From: an uncultured Clostridium sp. | GTDB lineage: Bacteria > Bacillota > Clostridia > Lachnospirales > Lachnospiraceae | Direction: 5' to 3' | DNA length: 64,000 nucleotides | NCBI GenBank assembly: GCA_900542035.1 | Contig: UQMJ01000011.1 | Coordinates: 6,701-70,700, forward strand | Shown: in pieces, positions 8,153 to 17,335 of the stretch | Numbering within the stretch: the first letter of the stretch is position 1 | Layout: the number at the start of each line of letters is the position of its first letter | Notes under the pieces: generated by a model | Told to the model about the DNA's origin: nothing | The model's database searches: none | Seen by the model: only the letters and a program-made list of their open reading frames with translations | Translations under genes and position numbers: made by a program

Positions 8153-9163
8153 ATGGCAAAGATTTATTATCAGGAAGATTGTAATATGGCGCTGTTAGAG
8201 GGCAAAACCATCGCGATTATCGGTTACGGCAGCCAGGGACACGCTCATGCTCTGAATTTAAAAGAATCCGGACAGAAGGTAATTGTCGGCCTGTATGAGG
8301 GAAGCAAATCCTGGGCAAAGGCAGAGGCAGCCGGATTCGAGGTTTATACCGCAGCAGAGGCAGCAAAGAGAGCAGACATCATTATGATTTTAATCAATGA
8401 TGAAAAGCAGGGCAAGCTCTACAAAGAGTCCATTGAGCCAAACTTAAAAGACGGCGATATGCTCATGTTTGCTCATGGTTTTGCAATCCATTTCGGCCAG
8501 ATTGTACCGCCAAAGAACGTAGACGTTACCATGATTGCTCCAAAGGCTCCAGGCCATACGGTAAGAAGCGAGTACCAGAGAGGCAGAGGAACCCCATGCC
8601 TGGTTGCGGTTTATCAGGATGCTACCGGCAAAGCCAAAGAAAAAGCGCTGGCATACGGCCTTGCAATTGGCGGAGCCAGAGCGGGTATCTTAGAGACTAC
8701 CTTCCGTGTTGAAACAGAGACCGATCTGTTTGGCGAGCAGGCAGTTTTATGCGGCGGTGTCTGCGCATTGATGAAAGCTGGATTTGAGACCTTAGTTGAA
8801 GCAGGATATGCTCCGGAAAATGCATACTTTGAGTGCATCCATGAGATGAAGTTGATCGTAGATCTGATTTACGAGAGCGGTTTTGCAGGCATGAGATATT
8901 CCATTTCCAATACGGCAGAGTACGGTGATTATATCACTGGCCCGAAGATCATTACAGACGATACCAAGAAGGCAATGAAGAAGATCCTGTCCGATATCCA
9001 GGACGGCACCTTTGCAAAAGACTGGATGTTAGAAAACCAGATTGGCGCGCCTCACTTCAATGCCATGAGAAAGAGAGAGGCCGAACATCCGCTGGAGACC
9101 GTAGGCAAAGAACTGCGCAAGCTGTACAGCTGGAGCGAGGGAGACAAGCTGATTAACAATTAA
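8153..9163 (+). CDS. ilvC: ketol-acid reductoisomerase
   Basis: Class I enzyme of 336 residues that rearranges and reduces 2-acetolactate to dihydroxyisovalerate with Mg2+ and a nicotinamide cofactor. The Rossmann motif GYGSQGHAHALNL starts near residue 24, PKAPGHTVR near 130, and the knotted C-terminal domain holds ETETDLFGEQ and ECIHEMKLI with the metal-binding acidic residues. The loop that sets cofactor preference reads GLYEGSKSW, with a Glu where NADPH enzymes usually have a basic residue or serine. It lies in an operon with ilvN. Confidence 0.97.
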   Translation: MAKIYYQEDCNMALLEGKTIAIIGYGSQGHAHALNLKESGQKVIVGLYEGSKSWAKAEAAGFEVYTAAEAAKRADIIMILINDEKQGKLYKESIEPNLKDGDMLMFAHGFAIHFGQIVPPKNVDVTMIAPKAPGHTVRSEYQRGRGTPCLVAVYQDATGKAKEKALAYGLAIGGARAGILETTFRVETETDLFGEQAVLCGGVCALMKAGFETLVEAGYAPENAYFECIHEMKLIVDLIYESGFAGMRYSISNTAEYGDYITGPKIITDDTKKAMKKILSDIQDGTFAKDWMLENQIGAPHFNAMRKREAEHPLETVGKELRKLYSWSEGDKLINN

Positions 9164-9193
9164 TGGAAATGGTTCCATTAATAAAATTTACTC

Positions 9194-9222
9194 TTGACAG
9201 ATTCTTTTTTATCGCGTATAGT
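9194..9222 (+). promoter_or_regulatory. sigma-A promoter before the Mn2+ riboswitch
   Basis: TTGACA at 9194-9199 and TATAGT at 9217-9222 with a 17-base spacer place the transcript start near 9229, just before the riboswitch. Confidence 0.8.
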
Positions 9223-9228
9223 ATCTGT

Positions 9229-9390
9229 CATAAGATAAGAGGGAGTAGCTGGCGTCAGAATATCGGGTTTAAAAGCCAGGTAGGAGGCGTTTGCGATATG
9301 TCAGCACGATGAGATTGCTCATCCGTATCGTAATGAAATGGCGAGACTTTTATTGCATCTTAGAATGCAAAAAGGCCTCGCCTTTTTGCT
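9229..9390 (+). promoter_or_regulatory. yybP-ykoY manganese riboswitch
   Basis: The leader holds the family hallmarks: GAGGGAGTAGCTGGCGTCAG near its start and GGCGAGACTTTTATTGCAT near its end. It closes with an intrinsic terminator, AAAAAGGC/GCCTTTTT at 9369-9387. In this family Mn2+ binding stabilises the aptamer and lets transcription continue. It sits directly before a P-type cation ATPase, a usual partner. It is therefore expected to induce the pump when Mn2+ is high. Confidence 0.85.
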
Positions 9391-9427
9391 GTCTAAAAAA
9401 CTCGAAAAGAGGAAAGGAGACATGAGG

Positions 9428-12049
9428 ATGAGCAGAGAATTTTATAATCTGACACCGGAAGAAGCAAGAAAACAGGTAAATGGCAAAGAAACGCCATTGT
9501 CTGCAGAAGAAATCCGGAAAAACCAGGAAAAACATGGTCCAAATGAATTAGACGAGGGAAAGAAAAAGACGACGCTGCAGATCTTCTTTGAGCAGTTTAA
9601 AGATTTCCTGGTATTGATTCTGATTGCGGCTGCAGTGGTTTCCCTGTTTTTGGGAGAAACCGAAAGCGCAGTGGTAATCCTAATCGTCATTACTATGAAC
9701 GCGGTGTTAGGAACCGTTCAGACCGTTAAGGCGGAACAGTCCTTAAATGGATTAAAGGCTTTGTCGGCGCCGGTCTGTAAAGTATTCAGAGACGGCCATG
9801 TGACAGAGATTCCAAGTAAGGAAGTAACCATTGGAGATTTGGTCTACCTGGAAGCTGGAGACTGCGTTCCGGCAGACGGACGAATTATGGAATGCGCCAG
9901 CATGAAGGCAGATGAAAGCGCCCTGACCGGCGAAAGCCTTGGAGTCGAAAAAACAGACCAGGCCCTTTCTGGGGAACTTCCTCTGGGAGACCGGAAAAAC
10001 ATGGTATATTCCGGCAGCTTTATTACCTACGGCAGAGGATCTTTCCTGGTAACTGGAATCGGTATGGAGACAGAGGTTGGAAAGATTGCAGGGCTGTTAA
10101 AAAATGCATCTGAGAAAAAGACTCCTCTCCAGATAAGTCTGGACCAGTTTGGAAAAAGCTTATCTATTCTGATTCTGATTTTCTGCGGAATCCTGTTTGG
10201 CGTCCAGGTGTTCAGGGGCGGAAATGCAGCCGATGCATTCCTGTTTGCAGTTGCGTTAGCAGTGGCTGCGATTCCGGAAGCATTAAGTTCCATTGTAACC
10301 ATTGTGCTGGCATTTGGAACGTCCAGAATGGCAAAAGAAGGCGCCATTATCCGGAAACTCCAGGCAGTAGAGGGACTGGGAAGCGTATCCATTATCTGTT
10401 CTGATAAGACCGGTACTTTGACTCAGAATAAGATGACCGTAGAGCATTATTTTATGGAAGGAGAAAATGTAGACGCCAAATCCGTCAATCCATTAAATCC
10501 CCTTCATAAAGAAATGATTCGTCTTTCTGTATTGTGCAACGATTCCACCAATGAAAATGGGCAGAGATTAGGAGATCCGACAGAAACGGCTATGATTGAT
10601 TTAAGCTCGTTTGTAGGAGTCCCGCCGTCCAGATTAAGAGCCGCCTATCCAAGAATCAGCGAGCTTCCATTTGACAGCGACCGGAAGATGATGTCCACCT
10701 TCCATCAGCTAAAAGATGGCTGGACCATGATTACAAAAGGCGCGGTAGACGTGATGATGGATCGGGTAACCAGCATCCAGAAACATGGAAAAGCAGAGCC
10801 GATTACAGACGAAGACAGAAAACTGGTGGAGCAGTGGAACCGTCATTATTCTGAAAATGGCCTTCGTGTGCTGGCAGTGGCTTACCGGAAATTTGACGGC
10901 AGCCGCCAGCTGACATTGGAAGACGAAAATGATTTGACCTTCTTTGGCCTTATCGCCATGATGGATCCGCCAAGAGAAGAGAGTATGGAAGCAGTCAAAG
11001 CCTGCAAGAGCGCAGGAATCCGGCCGATTATGATTACCGGCGATCACAAGGTGACTGCGGCAGCCATTGCAAAGCGGATTGGAATCCTGGAAAATGAGAG
11101 CGAAGCCTGCGAAGGCGCAGTGATTGACAATATGAGCGATGAAGAACTGGAGAAATTTGTAGAAGGCATTTCTGTTTATGCAAGAGTATCTCCGGAACAC
11201 AAGATCCGAATCGTAAAAGCATGGCAGAACAAAGGAAATGTGGTTGCCATGACCGGCGACGGCGTCAACGACGCTCCGGCTTTAAAACAGGCGGACATCG
11301 GCGTAGCCATGGGTATTACCGGAAGCCAGGTATCGAAAGACGCAGCTTCCATGGTTCTGACAGACGATAACTTTGCAACCATCGTAAAAGCAGTGGAAAA
11401 CGGACGAAACGTTTACGCCAATATTAAGGGATCTATCCAGTTTCTGCTGTCCGGCAACTTCGGCGGAATCCTGGTAGTACTGGCAGCTTCCCTGTTAAGT
11501 CTCCCAGTACCGTTTGCACCAGTTCATCTGCTGTTTATCAACCTGTTGACCGACAGCCTTCCGGCAATCGCCTTAGGCTTAGAACCCCATAAGAGTTCTG
11601 TGATGAAAGAAAAGCCCCGTCCAGCCGGAGAATCTTTGCTGACCAAATCATTTTTGGCAAGAGTTGGAATAGAAGGACTGGTAATCGGAGCTTTAACATT
11701 TGCCGCATTCTTAATCGGTTTCAACCAGGGAGGCGAAAACGGAACCGTTCTTGCCAGTACCATGGCATTTGGAACTCTGTGCCTGTCCCGTCTGGTTCAT
11801 GGATATAACTGCAAGTCTGTAGAACCGGTTGTTGGAAAGAAAGGATTTTTCAACAATATTTATATGCAGGGCGCGTTTCTGGCAGGATTTTTGTTATTAA
11901 ACCTGGTTCTGTCCGCACCGGCTCTGGAAGGATTCTTCCAGGTTCAGACACTGACCTGGCAGCAGCTCTTTACCGTATACGGTCTGGCAGCGCTGACGCT
12001 TCCGATTATTCAGGCTTTAAAATGGCTGGTTTCTAAATTTAAAAAGTAA
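9428..12049 (+). CDS. P-type cation-transporting ATPase (Ca2+/Mn2+ type)
   Basis: P2A-type pump of 873 residues in the cytoplasmic membrane. Visible are the N-terminal cation ATPase domain (LTPEEARKQVNGKE), TGES near residue 166, PEAL in the ion-binding helix M4, the phosphorylation motif SDKTGTLTQ near 325, and TGDGVNDAPALKQADIG near 608, with about ten membrane segments. ATG 9428 is well spaced from GGAAAGGAG at 9411-9419; frames opening farther upstream would lie in the riboswitch. The yybP-ykoY leader argues for Mn2+ export, though family members also move Ca2+. Its last 11 bases overlap the convergent LysR gene. Confidence 0.93.
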   Translation: MSREFYNLTPEEARKQVNGKETPLSAEEIRKNQEKHGPNELDEGKKKTTLQIFFEQFKDFLVLILIAAAVVSLFLGETESAVVILIVITMNAVLGTVQTVKAEQSLNGLKALSAPVCKVFRDGHVTEIPSKEVTIGDLVYLEAGDCVPADGRIMECASMKADESALTGESLGVEKTDQALSGELPLGDRKNMVYSGSFITYGRGSFLVTGIGMETEVGKIAGLLKNASEKKTPLQISLDQFGKSLSILILIFCGILFGVQVFRGGNAADAFLFAVALAVAAIPEALSSIVTIVLAFGTSRMAKEGAIIRKLQAVEGLGSVSIICSDKTGTLTQNKMTVEHYFMEGENVDAKSVNPLNPLHKEMIRLSVLCNDSTNENGQRLGDPTETAMIDLSSFVGVPPSRLRAAYPRISELPFDSDRKMMSTFHQLKDGWTMITKGAVDVMMDRVTSIQKHGKAEPITDEDRKLVEQWNRHYSENGLRVLAVAYRKFDGSRQLTLEDENDLTFFGLIAMMDPPREESMEAVKACKSAGIRPIMITGDHKVTAAAIAKRIGILENESEACEGAVIDNMSDEELEKFVEGISVYARVSPEHKIRIVKAWQNKGNVVAMTGDGVNDAPALKQADIGVAMGITGSQVSKDAASMVLTDDNFATIVKAVENGRNVYANIKGSIQFLLSGNFGGILVVLAASLLSLPVPFAPVHLLFINLLTDSLPAIALGLEPHKSSVMKEKPRPAGESLLTKSFLARVGIEGLVIGALTFAAFLIGFNQGGENGTVLASTMAFGTLCLSRLVHGYNCKSVEPVVGKKGFFNNIYMQGAFLAGFLLLNLVLSAPALEGFFQVQTLTWQQLFTVYGLAALTLPIIQALKWLVSKFKK

Positions 12050-12947
12050 GCTGATTAGATACCTGTTGTCTGCAGAATTGGAGAAACATCGAAAGGGCTT
12101 TGGAATGTCCGTCACTTCTGCAGGCAAATCCAATGGTTCGTTTGGGGATTGGGGATGCCAATGGGATTTCTACCAGTTCGTTGGCATCCAGCTCGTCCTG
12201 GACAAAGTCTCGGATGACGCAGCCAATCCCCAAACCAATCTTGGCAAATTCGATAATTAAATCCATAGTCGTTACTTCCAGAATCTGCTTTGGCTCAATA
12301 TCGTGGGCGGAAAGGTACTGATCAATATAAGTGCGGGACATATTTTTACCATCCAGCAGCATAATGGTTCCCTTTTGGAATACATTGACATCTTCTCCTT
12401 CGCGCAGGCGGAGGTTTTTTAAATATTGGGGAGTAGTAACAAAGGCGTCTTTAATGTCCAGCACCGGCGTGAAGGTAAGACCTTTTTTGCTTTTTGGTTC
12501 AGCCACCAGTCCCAGGTCAATTCTGGACTGATCCAGCATAGCCAGGGTCTGGCTGCTGGACTGGCTTTCAATGGAGATCTGCACATGGGGGTATTGCTCT
12601 ACAAATCCCTTTAAATAAGGAAGCAGTATATATTTGCACAGGGTATTGCTGACCCCGATTCGCAGATGTCCGATGTGGAATTCGTGAACCCGTTTTAATT
12701 CTTCTTCTCCCCTGGTCAGGGAATCAAAAGCAGACCGGACGTATTCGTAAAGAATTTCCCCTTCTTCTGTAAGCTGTACTCCTCTGGAACTTCTGAAAAA
12801 CAGAGTGGTATTTAAACTTTCTTCTAATTTTCCGATGGCTTTGCTGATAGCCGGCTGGCTGATGTAAAGCTCTTTGGCGGCTTTGGAAATGTTGCCGGTT
12901 CGGGCTACTTCGTAAAAGATTTTGTACTGGGAAAGATGCTGTTCCAT
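12039..12947 (-). CDS. LysR-family transcriptional regulator
   Basis: Regulator of 302 residues. The N-terminal winged helix-turn-helix is clear (FYEVARTGNISKAAKELYISQPAISKAI), followed by a LysR substrate domain from about residue 90 (HLRIGVSNTLCKYILLPYL). The start at 12947 matches the family length; the frame open to 13028 would run through the divergent promoter. It is transcribed away from leuC, so leuCD is its likely target, with a pathway intermediate such as isopropylmalate as a possible effector. That is inference. Its 3' end overlaps the ATPase gene by 11 bases in convergent orientation. Confidence 0.92.
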   Translation of the reverse strand: MEQHLSQYKIFYEVARTGNISKAAKELYISQPAISKAIGKLEESLNTTLFFRSSRGVQLTEEGEILYEYVRSAFDSLTRGEEELKRVHEFHIGHLRIGVSNTLCKYILLPYLKGFVEQYPHVQISIESQSSSQTLAMLDQSRIDLGLVAEPKSKKGLTFTPVLDIKDAFVTTPQYLKNLRLREGEDVNVFQKGTIMLLDGKNMSRTYIDQYLSAHDIEPKQILEVTTMDLIIEFAKIGLGIGCVIRDFVQDELDANELVEIPLASPIPKRTIGFACRSDGHSKALSMFLQFCRQQVSNQLTF

Positions 12948-12980
12948 AAAAATTCTCCATAACTGTATTTTATAGTGAGT

Positions 12981-12995
12981 ATACCTCATATGTAT
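12981..12995. promoter_or_regulatory. candidate LysR operator between lysR-type gene and leuC
   Basis: ATAC-N7-GTAT forms a dyad that fits the T-N11-A layout of LysR sites and lies in the 131-base divergent intergenic region. Its role is inferred from position. Confidence 0.45.
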
Positions 12996-13078
12996 TGTTA
13001 GTATAGCAAAAAATATGGTAAAATGCAAAGCAAGACCTTTTGATAAAAATTATTTGCTGTAAAAGGAGGAGTATCGCT

Positions 13079-14344
13079 ATGGGAATGACAATGACCCAGA
13101 AGATATTGGCAGCTCATGCCGGCCTTGCCGAAGTAAAGGCTGGCCAGCTGATAGAGGCAGATTTGGATCTGGTGCTTGGCAACGACATTACCTCGCCGGT
13201 TGCGATTCACGAGATGAAAAAGATGAATAACCAGACTGTATTTGATAAAGACAAGATCGCCCTGGTTATGGACCATTTTATCCCCAATAAAGACATTAAA
13301 TCTGCAGAAAACTGCAAATGCTGCAGAGATTTTGCCAGCAGCCATGACATTACCAATTACTTTGACGTGGGAGAGATGGGGATTGAACACGCCCTTCTTC
13401 CGGAAAAAGGACTGGTGGTAGCGGGTGACGCGGTAATCGGAGCCGATTCCCATACCTGTACCTACGGCGCGCTGGGCGCGTTTTCCACTGGAGTAGGAAG
13501 TACGGATATGGCAGCCGGAATGGTAACCGGAAAAGCGTGGTTTAAGGTTCCTTCTGCCATCAAGTTTATCCTTACGGGAAAACCAGGCAGATGGGTCAGC
13601 GGAAAAGACGTGATTCTCCATATTATCGGTATGATCGGCGTAGACGGCGCCCTTTATAAATCCATGGAATTTGCGGGAGACGGCATCGCCAATCTGTCTA
13701 TGGACGACCGGTTTACCATCTGCAACATGGCCATCGAAGCAGGCGGAAAAAACGGTATTTTTCCAGTAGACGATCTGGCAAAAGCTTATATGAAGGAACA
13801 TTCCCAGAAAGAATTTACCGTATACGAGGCAGATGACGACGCAGAGTATGATCAGGTTATTACCATTGATTTATCCGCGCTAAAGCCGACGGTTGCGTTC
13901 CCACACCTTCCGGAAAACACCAGAACCATCGATCAGGTAGGGGAGGTAAAAATCCAGCAGGCAGTTATCGGATCCTGCACCAATGGACGCATAGACGATA
14001 TCCGCATTGCCGCCCAGGTAATGAAAGGCCGCAAGGTGGCAAAAGGGGTGCGCTGCATTGTGATTCCGGCAACCCAGGCCATTTATCTGCAGGCATTGCG
14101 GGAAGGACTGTTAGAGATTTTTATTGAGGCAGGAGCCATTGTCAGCACGCCTACCTGCGGCCCCTGTTTAGGAGGATATATGGGAATCCTGGCTGCAGGA
14201 GAGCGGTGCATTTCGACTACCAACCGCAACTTTGTAGGCCGCATGGGCCATGTGGATTCGGAAGTATACCTGGCAAGTCCGGCAGTAGCGGCAGCCAGCG
14301 CTGTGACTGGAAAAATTTCCTGTCCCTGTGAACTGGGATTATAA
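13079..14344 (+). CDS. leuC: 3-isopropylmalate dehydratase, large subunit
   Basis: Aconitase-superfamily 4Fe-4S enzyme of 421 residues that isomerises 2- to 3-isopropylmalate in leucine synthesis. Features in order are TMTQKILAAHAG at the N-terminus, DSHTCTYGALGAF near 125, and cluster ligands in GSCTNGRIDD and in TPTCGPCLGG. The length fits the shorter archaeal/clostridial LeuC type rather than the 470-residue enterobacterial type. The start is 8 bases after AAAAGGAGGA. leuD follows after 10 bases. leuA and leuB are not in the window. Confidence 0.94.
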   Translation: MGMTMTQKILAAHAGLAEVKAGQLIEADLDLVLGNDITSPVAIHEMKKMNNQTVFDKDKIALVMDHFIPNKDIKSAENCKCCRDFASSHDITNYFDVGEMGIEHALLPEKGLVVAGDAVIGADSHTCTYGALGAFSTGVGSTDMAAGMVTGKAWFKVPSAIKFILTGKPGRWVSGKDVILHIIGMIGVDGALYKSMEFAGDGIANLSMDDRFTICNMAIEAGGKNGIFPVDDLAKAYMKEHSQKEFTVYEADDDAEYDQVITIDLSALKPTVAFPHLPENTRTIDQVGEVKIQQAVIGSCTNGRIDDIRIAAQVMKGRKVAKGVRCIVIPATQAIYLQALREGLLEIFIEAGAIVSTPTCGPCLGGYMGILAAGERCISTTNRNFVGRMGHVDSEVYLASPAVAAASAVTGKISCPCELGL

Positions 14345-14354
14345 GGAGGCAGCT

Positions 14355-14840
14355 ATGAAAGCATATGGAACGGTATTTAAATATGGAGACAACGTAGATA
14401 CGGATGTGATTATTCCAGCCCGCTACTTAAATGCTACAAAGGGAGAAGAACTGGCAAAGCATTGTATGGAAGATATAGACAAGGATTTTATTCATAACGT
14501 GCAGAAGGGCGACATGATTGTAGCCAATAAGAACTTTGGCTGTGGTTCTTCCAGGGAACACGCGCCTCTGGCAATTAAATGCGCAGGGGTAAGCTGCGTC
14601 ATTGCAGAGACCTTTGCAAGGATTTTTTACCGCAATGCCATCAACATCGGACTGCCCATTATTGAATGTCCTAAGGCGGCAAAGTCCATTGAAGCCGGAG
14701 ATGTGGTAGAGATTGATTTTGACAGCGGAATTATCACGAATAAGACCAAAAATGAGACCTACCAGGGGCAGGCATTCCCGCCGTTTATGCAGAAGATCAT
14801 TGAGGCAGGCGGCCTGGTCAACTATATCAATCAAAAATAG
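14355..14840 (+). CDS. leuD: 3-isopropylmalate dehydratase, small subunit
   Basis: Small subunit of 161 residues, the aconitase swivel domain that completes the active site with LeuC. GDNVDTDVIIPARYL near residue 10 and NFGCGSSREHAPLA near 57 are the diagnostic motifs. ATG 14355 follows TAAGGAGGC. The gene is probably translated together with leuC. Confidence 0.95.
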   Translation: MKAYGTVFKYGDNVDTDVIIPARYLNATKGEELAKHCMEDIDKDFIHNVQKGDMIVANKNFGCGSSREHAPLAIKCAGVSCVIAETFARIFYRNAINIGLPIIECPKAAKSIEAGDVVEIDFDSGIITNKTKNETYQGQAFPPFMQKIIEAGGLVNYINQK

Positions 14841-14855
14841 AGGCGTTGATTTAAA

Positions 14856-14893
14856 ACTTGCCGCAGGCGCTGGAACAGGCGCCTGCGGCAAGT
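14856..14893. terminator. terminator between leuD and the flavodoxin-type gene
   Basis: A 15-base GC-rich perfect stem (ACTTGCCGCAGGCGC and its complement) lies between convergent genes. The T tract is better on the minus strand. Confidence 0.75.
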
Positions 14894-14906
14894 GTGCGTT
14901 TCTGGG

Positions 14907-15530
14907 TTATCGGATAAAGTTGATCCGGTTTCCGCTTTCCTGCTCTGGAAATGAAATTCCCGCAGCTTTTGCAGTTTCCAGGGATTTTAACATCCAGGCC
15001 ATATTTCGTCCAAGATTTCTCATAGTCTGAAGGCCTTCTGCATCTTTTAATACGTCTTCTGCGCAGGAACCGTGAACCTGATTCCAGTAGGTCGAAGAAA
15101 CCACTGGCATAGAAGAGATGGTAAAATATTTGTTTAACACATCAAAAGAAGCGGTGGTTCCGCCTCTTCTGGCAGAAACGACTGCAGCGCCTGGTTTTCC
15201 CTGGAATGCTTTTTTGCCGGAGTAGAAGGCTCTGTCCAGGAACGAAAGAACCCGTCCGCTGGGGTGGGCGTAGTAGACAGGGGATCCAAATACAAATCCG
15301 TCGGCTTCCATGGCCTTTTTGGTAAATTCATTGACATCATTGTCAGAAAATGCACATCCGTTTCCATTTCTGCACTGTCCGCATCCGATGCAGTCCATGA
15401 CAGGCGCGCTGCCTAACTGGAAGATTTCGTATTCAATTCCATGTTCATTTAAAACGTTTCCAATCTCTGTAAGAGCAGTATAGGTACATCCATGCAAATT
15501 GCAGCTGCCGTTTAACATCAATACTTTCAT
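14907..15530 (-). CDS. flavodoxin-family NAD(P)H-dependent oxidoreductase
   Basis: FMN-binding protein of 207 residues. The N-terminus MKVLMLNGSCNLHGCTYTAL is the FMN phosphate loop of NADPH-dependent FMN reductases. CIGCGQCRNGNGC near residue 47 is a cysteine-rich segment as found in iron-sulfur flavoproteins, and GSPVYYAHPSGRVLSFLDR near 80 is the flavin-contact loop. The specific electron partner is unknown. It is convergent with leuD and is not clearly in an operon. Confidence 0.85.
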   Translation of the reverse strand: MKVLMLNGSCNLHGCTYTALTEIGNVLNEHGIEYEIFQLGSAPVMDCIGCGQCRNGNGCAFSDNDVNEFTKKAMEADGFVFGSPVYYAHPSGRVLSFLDRAFYSGKKAFQGKPGAAVVSARRGGTTASFDVLNKYFTISSMPVVSSTYWNQVHGSCAEDVLKDAEGLQTMRNLGRNMAWMLKSLETAKAAGISFPEQESGNRINFIR

Positions 15531-15580
15531 AAAGTAAGACCTCCTTCTTTTCTATCCATTATACCCATCATAGAAAAAAA

Positions 15581-15609
15581 TTGCAAGATTGGCAGGGGAC
15601 TGATATAAT
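15581..15609 (+). promoter_or_regulatory. sigma-A promoter of the CmpB-like membrane protein gene
   Basis: TTGCAA at 15581-15586 and TATAAT at 15604-15609 are 17 bases apart, 45 bases upstream of the GTG start. Confidence 0.75.
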
Positions 15610-15653
15610 AGTAGAAATAAGTCAGATTTGGCAGAAAAAAGGAGGTCATAGGA

Positions 15654-16955
15654 GTGAACGACACCGGTTATGAACTGTTGTGGCTTTTGCTTGTATATTC
15701 TTTTCTGGGATGGGTGTTAGAAAGCGTCAACGGAGCAATCCGCCAGAAGCGTTTTGTGAACAGAGGTCTGGTCAACAGCCCCTTCTGTTTGATTTACGGC
15801 ATTACAGCCGTTGCGATTGCAGTATTTGGTCAGGAGCTTTCCGGAATCTGGCTGTTTATCGGTTCTGCGGTTCTGGCTACGGTAGTAGAGTGGATTGGCG
15901 GCCATCTTTTAGAGTGGCTCTGCAAAGAAAGATGGTGGGACTATTCTCATGTAAAATGGAACCTGGACGGTTATATCTGCCTTCCGATCTCTTTGCTGTG
16001 GGGATTTTGGGGATTTGTTACCCTGAAATGGGGGAATCATATTCTGGTAATGGTTTATCATCTCATGCCAGCCAGTCTGGGAAAGATTCTGATCTGGACG
16101 CTGCTTGCCGCGCTGTCTGCAGATATTCTGGCAACCCTGGTGGTTCTCAGCGGAAAAAGCCAGAGAATCGAGCGGTGGGAATCGATGGATTCCTGGTTTG
16201 CGTCATTAAGCGTCCGCCTGGAAAAATGGCTTTCCGGCTGGATCAATGGGCGAATCCAGAAGGCTTACCCGAAGGCCGGAGAAAAAGAAACTGAAAAAGC
16301 GGCAGAGCAGGAAAAGGGATTCGCAAAGGGATGCAGTTTCTACAAAATCGTATTGCTGTTTATTATCGGAGCATTTTTAGGAGATGTGACAGAAACCATT
16401 TTCTGCCGCATCAGCGCAGGCGTATGGATGAGCCGCAGCAGCTTAGTGTGGGGGCAGTTCAGCATTGTCTGGGGACTGGCCATTGCCGCAGTAACCGTCC
16501 TTTTATACCGGTACCGAGATCGGTCCGATCGGTTTCTCTTTCTGATGGGAACGGTATTGGGAGGAGCTTACGAATACCTGTGCAGCGTATTTACAGAGAT
16601 AATGTTTGGAACCATATTCTGGGATTACAGCAAAATCCCTTTTAATCTGGGCGGCCGTATTAATTTGCTGTACTGCTTTTTCTGGGGAATCGCAGCCGTG
16701 GTCTGGTTTAAAGGCCTTTATCCGGTATTCTCCAGATGGATCGAGAAGATTCCGGAGAAGCCAGGAAAACCAATTATCTGGTTCCTGATTTTATTTATGT
16801 GCGCAGATATGGGAGTTTCCTGTATGGCGCTTTCCAGAAGCAGCCAGAGAAGCCAGGGGATTCCGGCTCAGTACCACTGGCAGGAAATTATGGACGAGCG
16901 GTTTGACGACGAGCGGATGAACCGGATTTACCCAAATGCCAAAATGGTAGAATGA
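15654..16955 (+). CDS. CmpB-like putative ABC permease membrane protein
   Basis: Polytopic membrane protein of 433 residues with two copies of the CmpB-type unit (each with FLGWVLE- or FLGDVTE-like starts, then W-D/YS motifs: ERWWDYSHVKWNLDGYICL and TIFWDYSKIPFNLGGRINL). The name 'ABC permease' in this family is by annotation tradition; the transported substrate is unknown. The GTG start follows AAAAAAGGAGG with 8-base spacing. A charged linker near residue 205 separates the halves. Rhodanese and YbaK genes follow closely. Confidence 0.8.
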   Translation: MNDTGYELLWLLLVYSFLGWVLESVNGAIRQKRFVNRGLVNSPFCLIYGITAVAIAVFGQELSGIWLFIGSAVLATVVEWIGGHLLEWLCKERWWDYSHVKWNLDGYICLPISLLWGFWGFVTLKWGNHILVMVYHLMPASLGKILIWTLLAALSADILATLVVLSGKSQRIERWESMDSWFASLSVRLEKWLSGWINGRIQKAYPKAGEKETEKAAEQEKGFAKGCSFYKIVLLFIIGAFLGDVTETIFCRISAGVWMSRSSLVWGQFSIVWGLAIAAVTVLLYRYRDRSDRFLFLMGTVLGGAYEYLCSVFTEIMFGTIFWDYSKIPFNLGGRINLLYCFFWGIAAVVWFKGLYPVFSRWIEKIPEKPGKPIIWFLILFMCADMGVSCMALSRSSQRSQGIPAQYHWQEIMDERFDDERMNRIYPNAKMVE

Positions 16956-16988
16956 AGTTAAGAAAGATGACAAAAAAGGAGAAATAAA

Positions 16989-17309
16989 ATGGGATTATTT
17001 TCATTATTTAATTTATCAAACGGTATGACCATGGATCAGGGAGTGGAAGAGGCAAAAGCAGTTGAAGGGTCTGTTTTGCTGGATGTACGTACCAGGGAAG
17101 AGTATGCAGAAGGCCATGTTCCAGGAAGCGTAAATCTGCCCTTAGATCAGTTGGAAACCATTGATTATGACAAGTCGGTGCCGTTGTTTGTATATTGCAG
17201 AAGCGGCGCCCGCAGCGGAAGAGGCGTAGAATTTTTAAAGAAAGCCGGTTATGAAAAGGCGGTCAATATCGGCGGAATCATGGATTATCACGGGCCAGTG
17301 GAACGGTAA
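16989..17309 (+). CDS. rhodanese-like domain protein
   Basis: Single-domain protein of 106 residues. LLDVRTREEYAEGHVPGSVNLPL is the typical first half, and the active loop VYCRSGARSGRG carries the catalytic cysteine near residue 76. Such proteins pass sulfane sulfur to acceptors; the acceptor is unknown here. It sits between a membrane protein and a tRNA-editing gene on the same strand. Confidence 0.9.
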   Translation: MGLFSLFNLSNGMTMDQGVEEAKAVEGSVLLDVRTREEYAEGHVPGSVNLPLDQLETIDYDKSVPLFVYCRSGARSGRGVEFLKKAGYEKAVNIGGIMDYHGPVER

Positions 17310-17335
17310 CAGGTTCCGGAAGGAGAGAAGACAAC

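Noticed and set aside
13100..13801. 267-residue open frame opposite leuC
   Set aside because: It is antisense to the whole first half of leuC, whose motifs are intact; a shadow frame.
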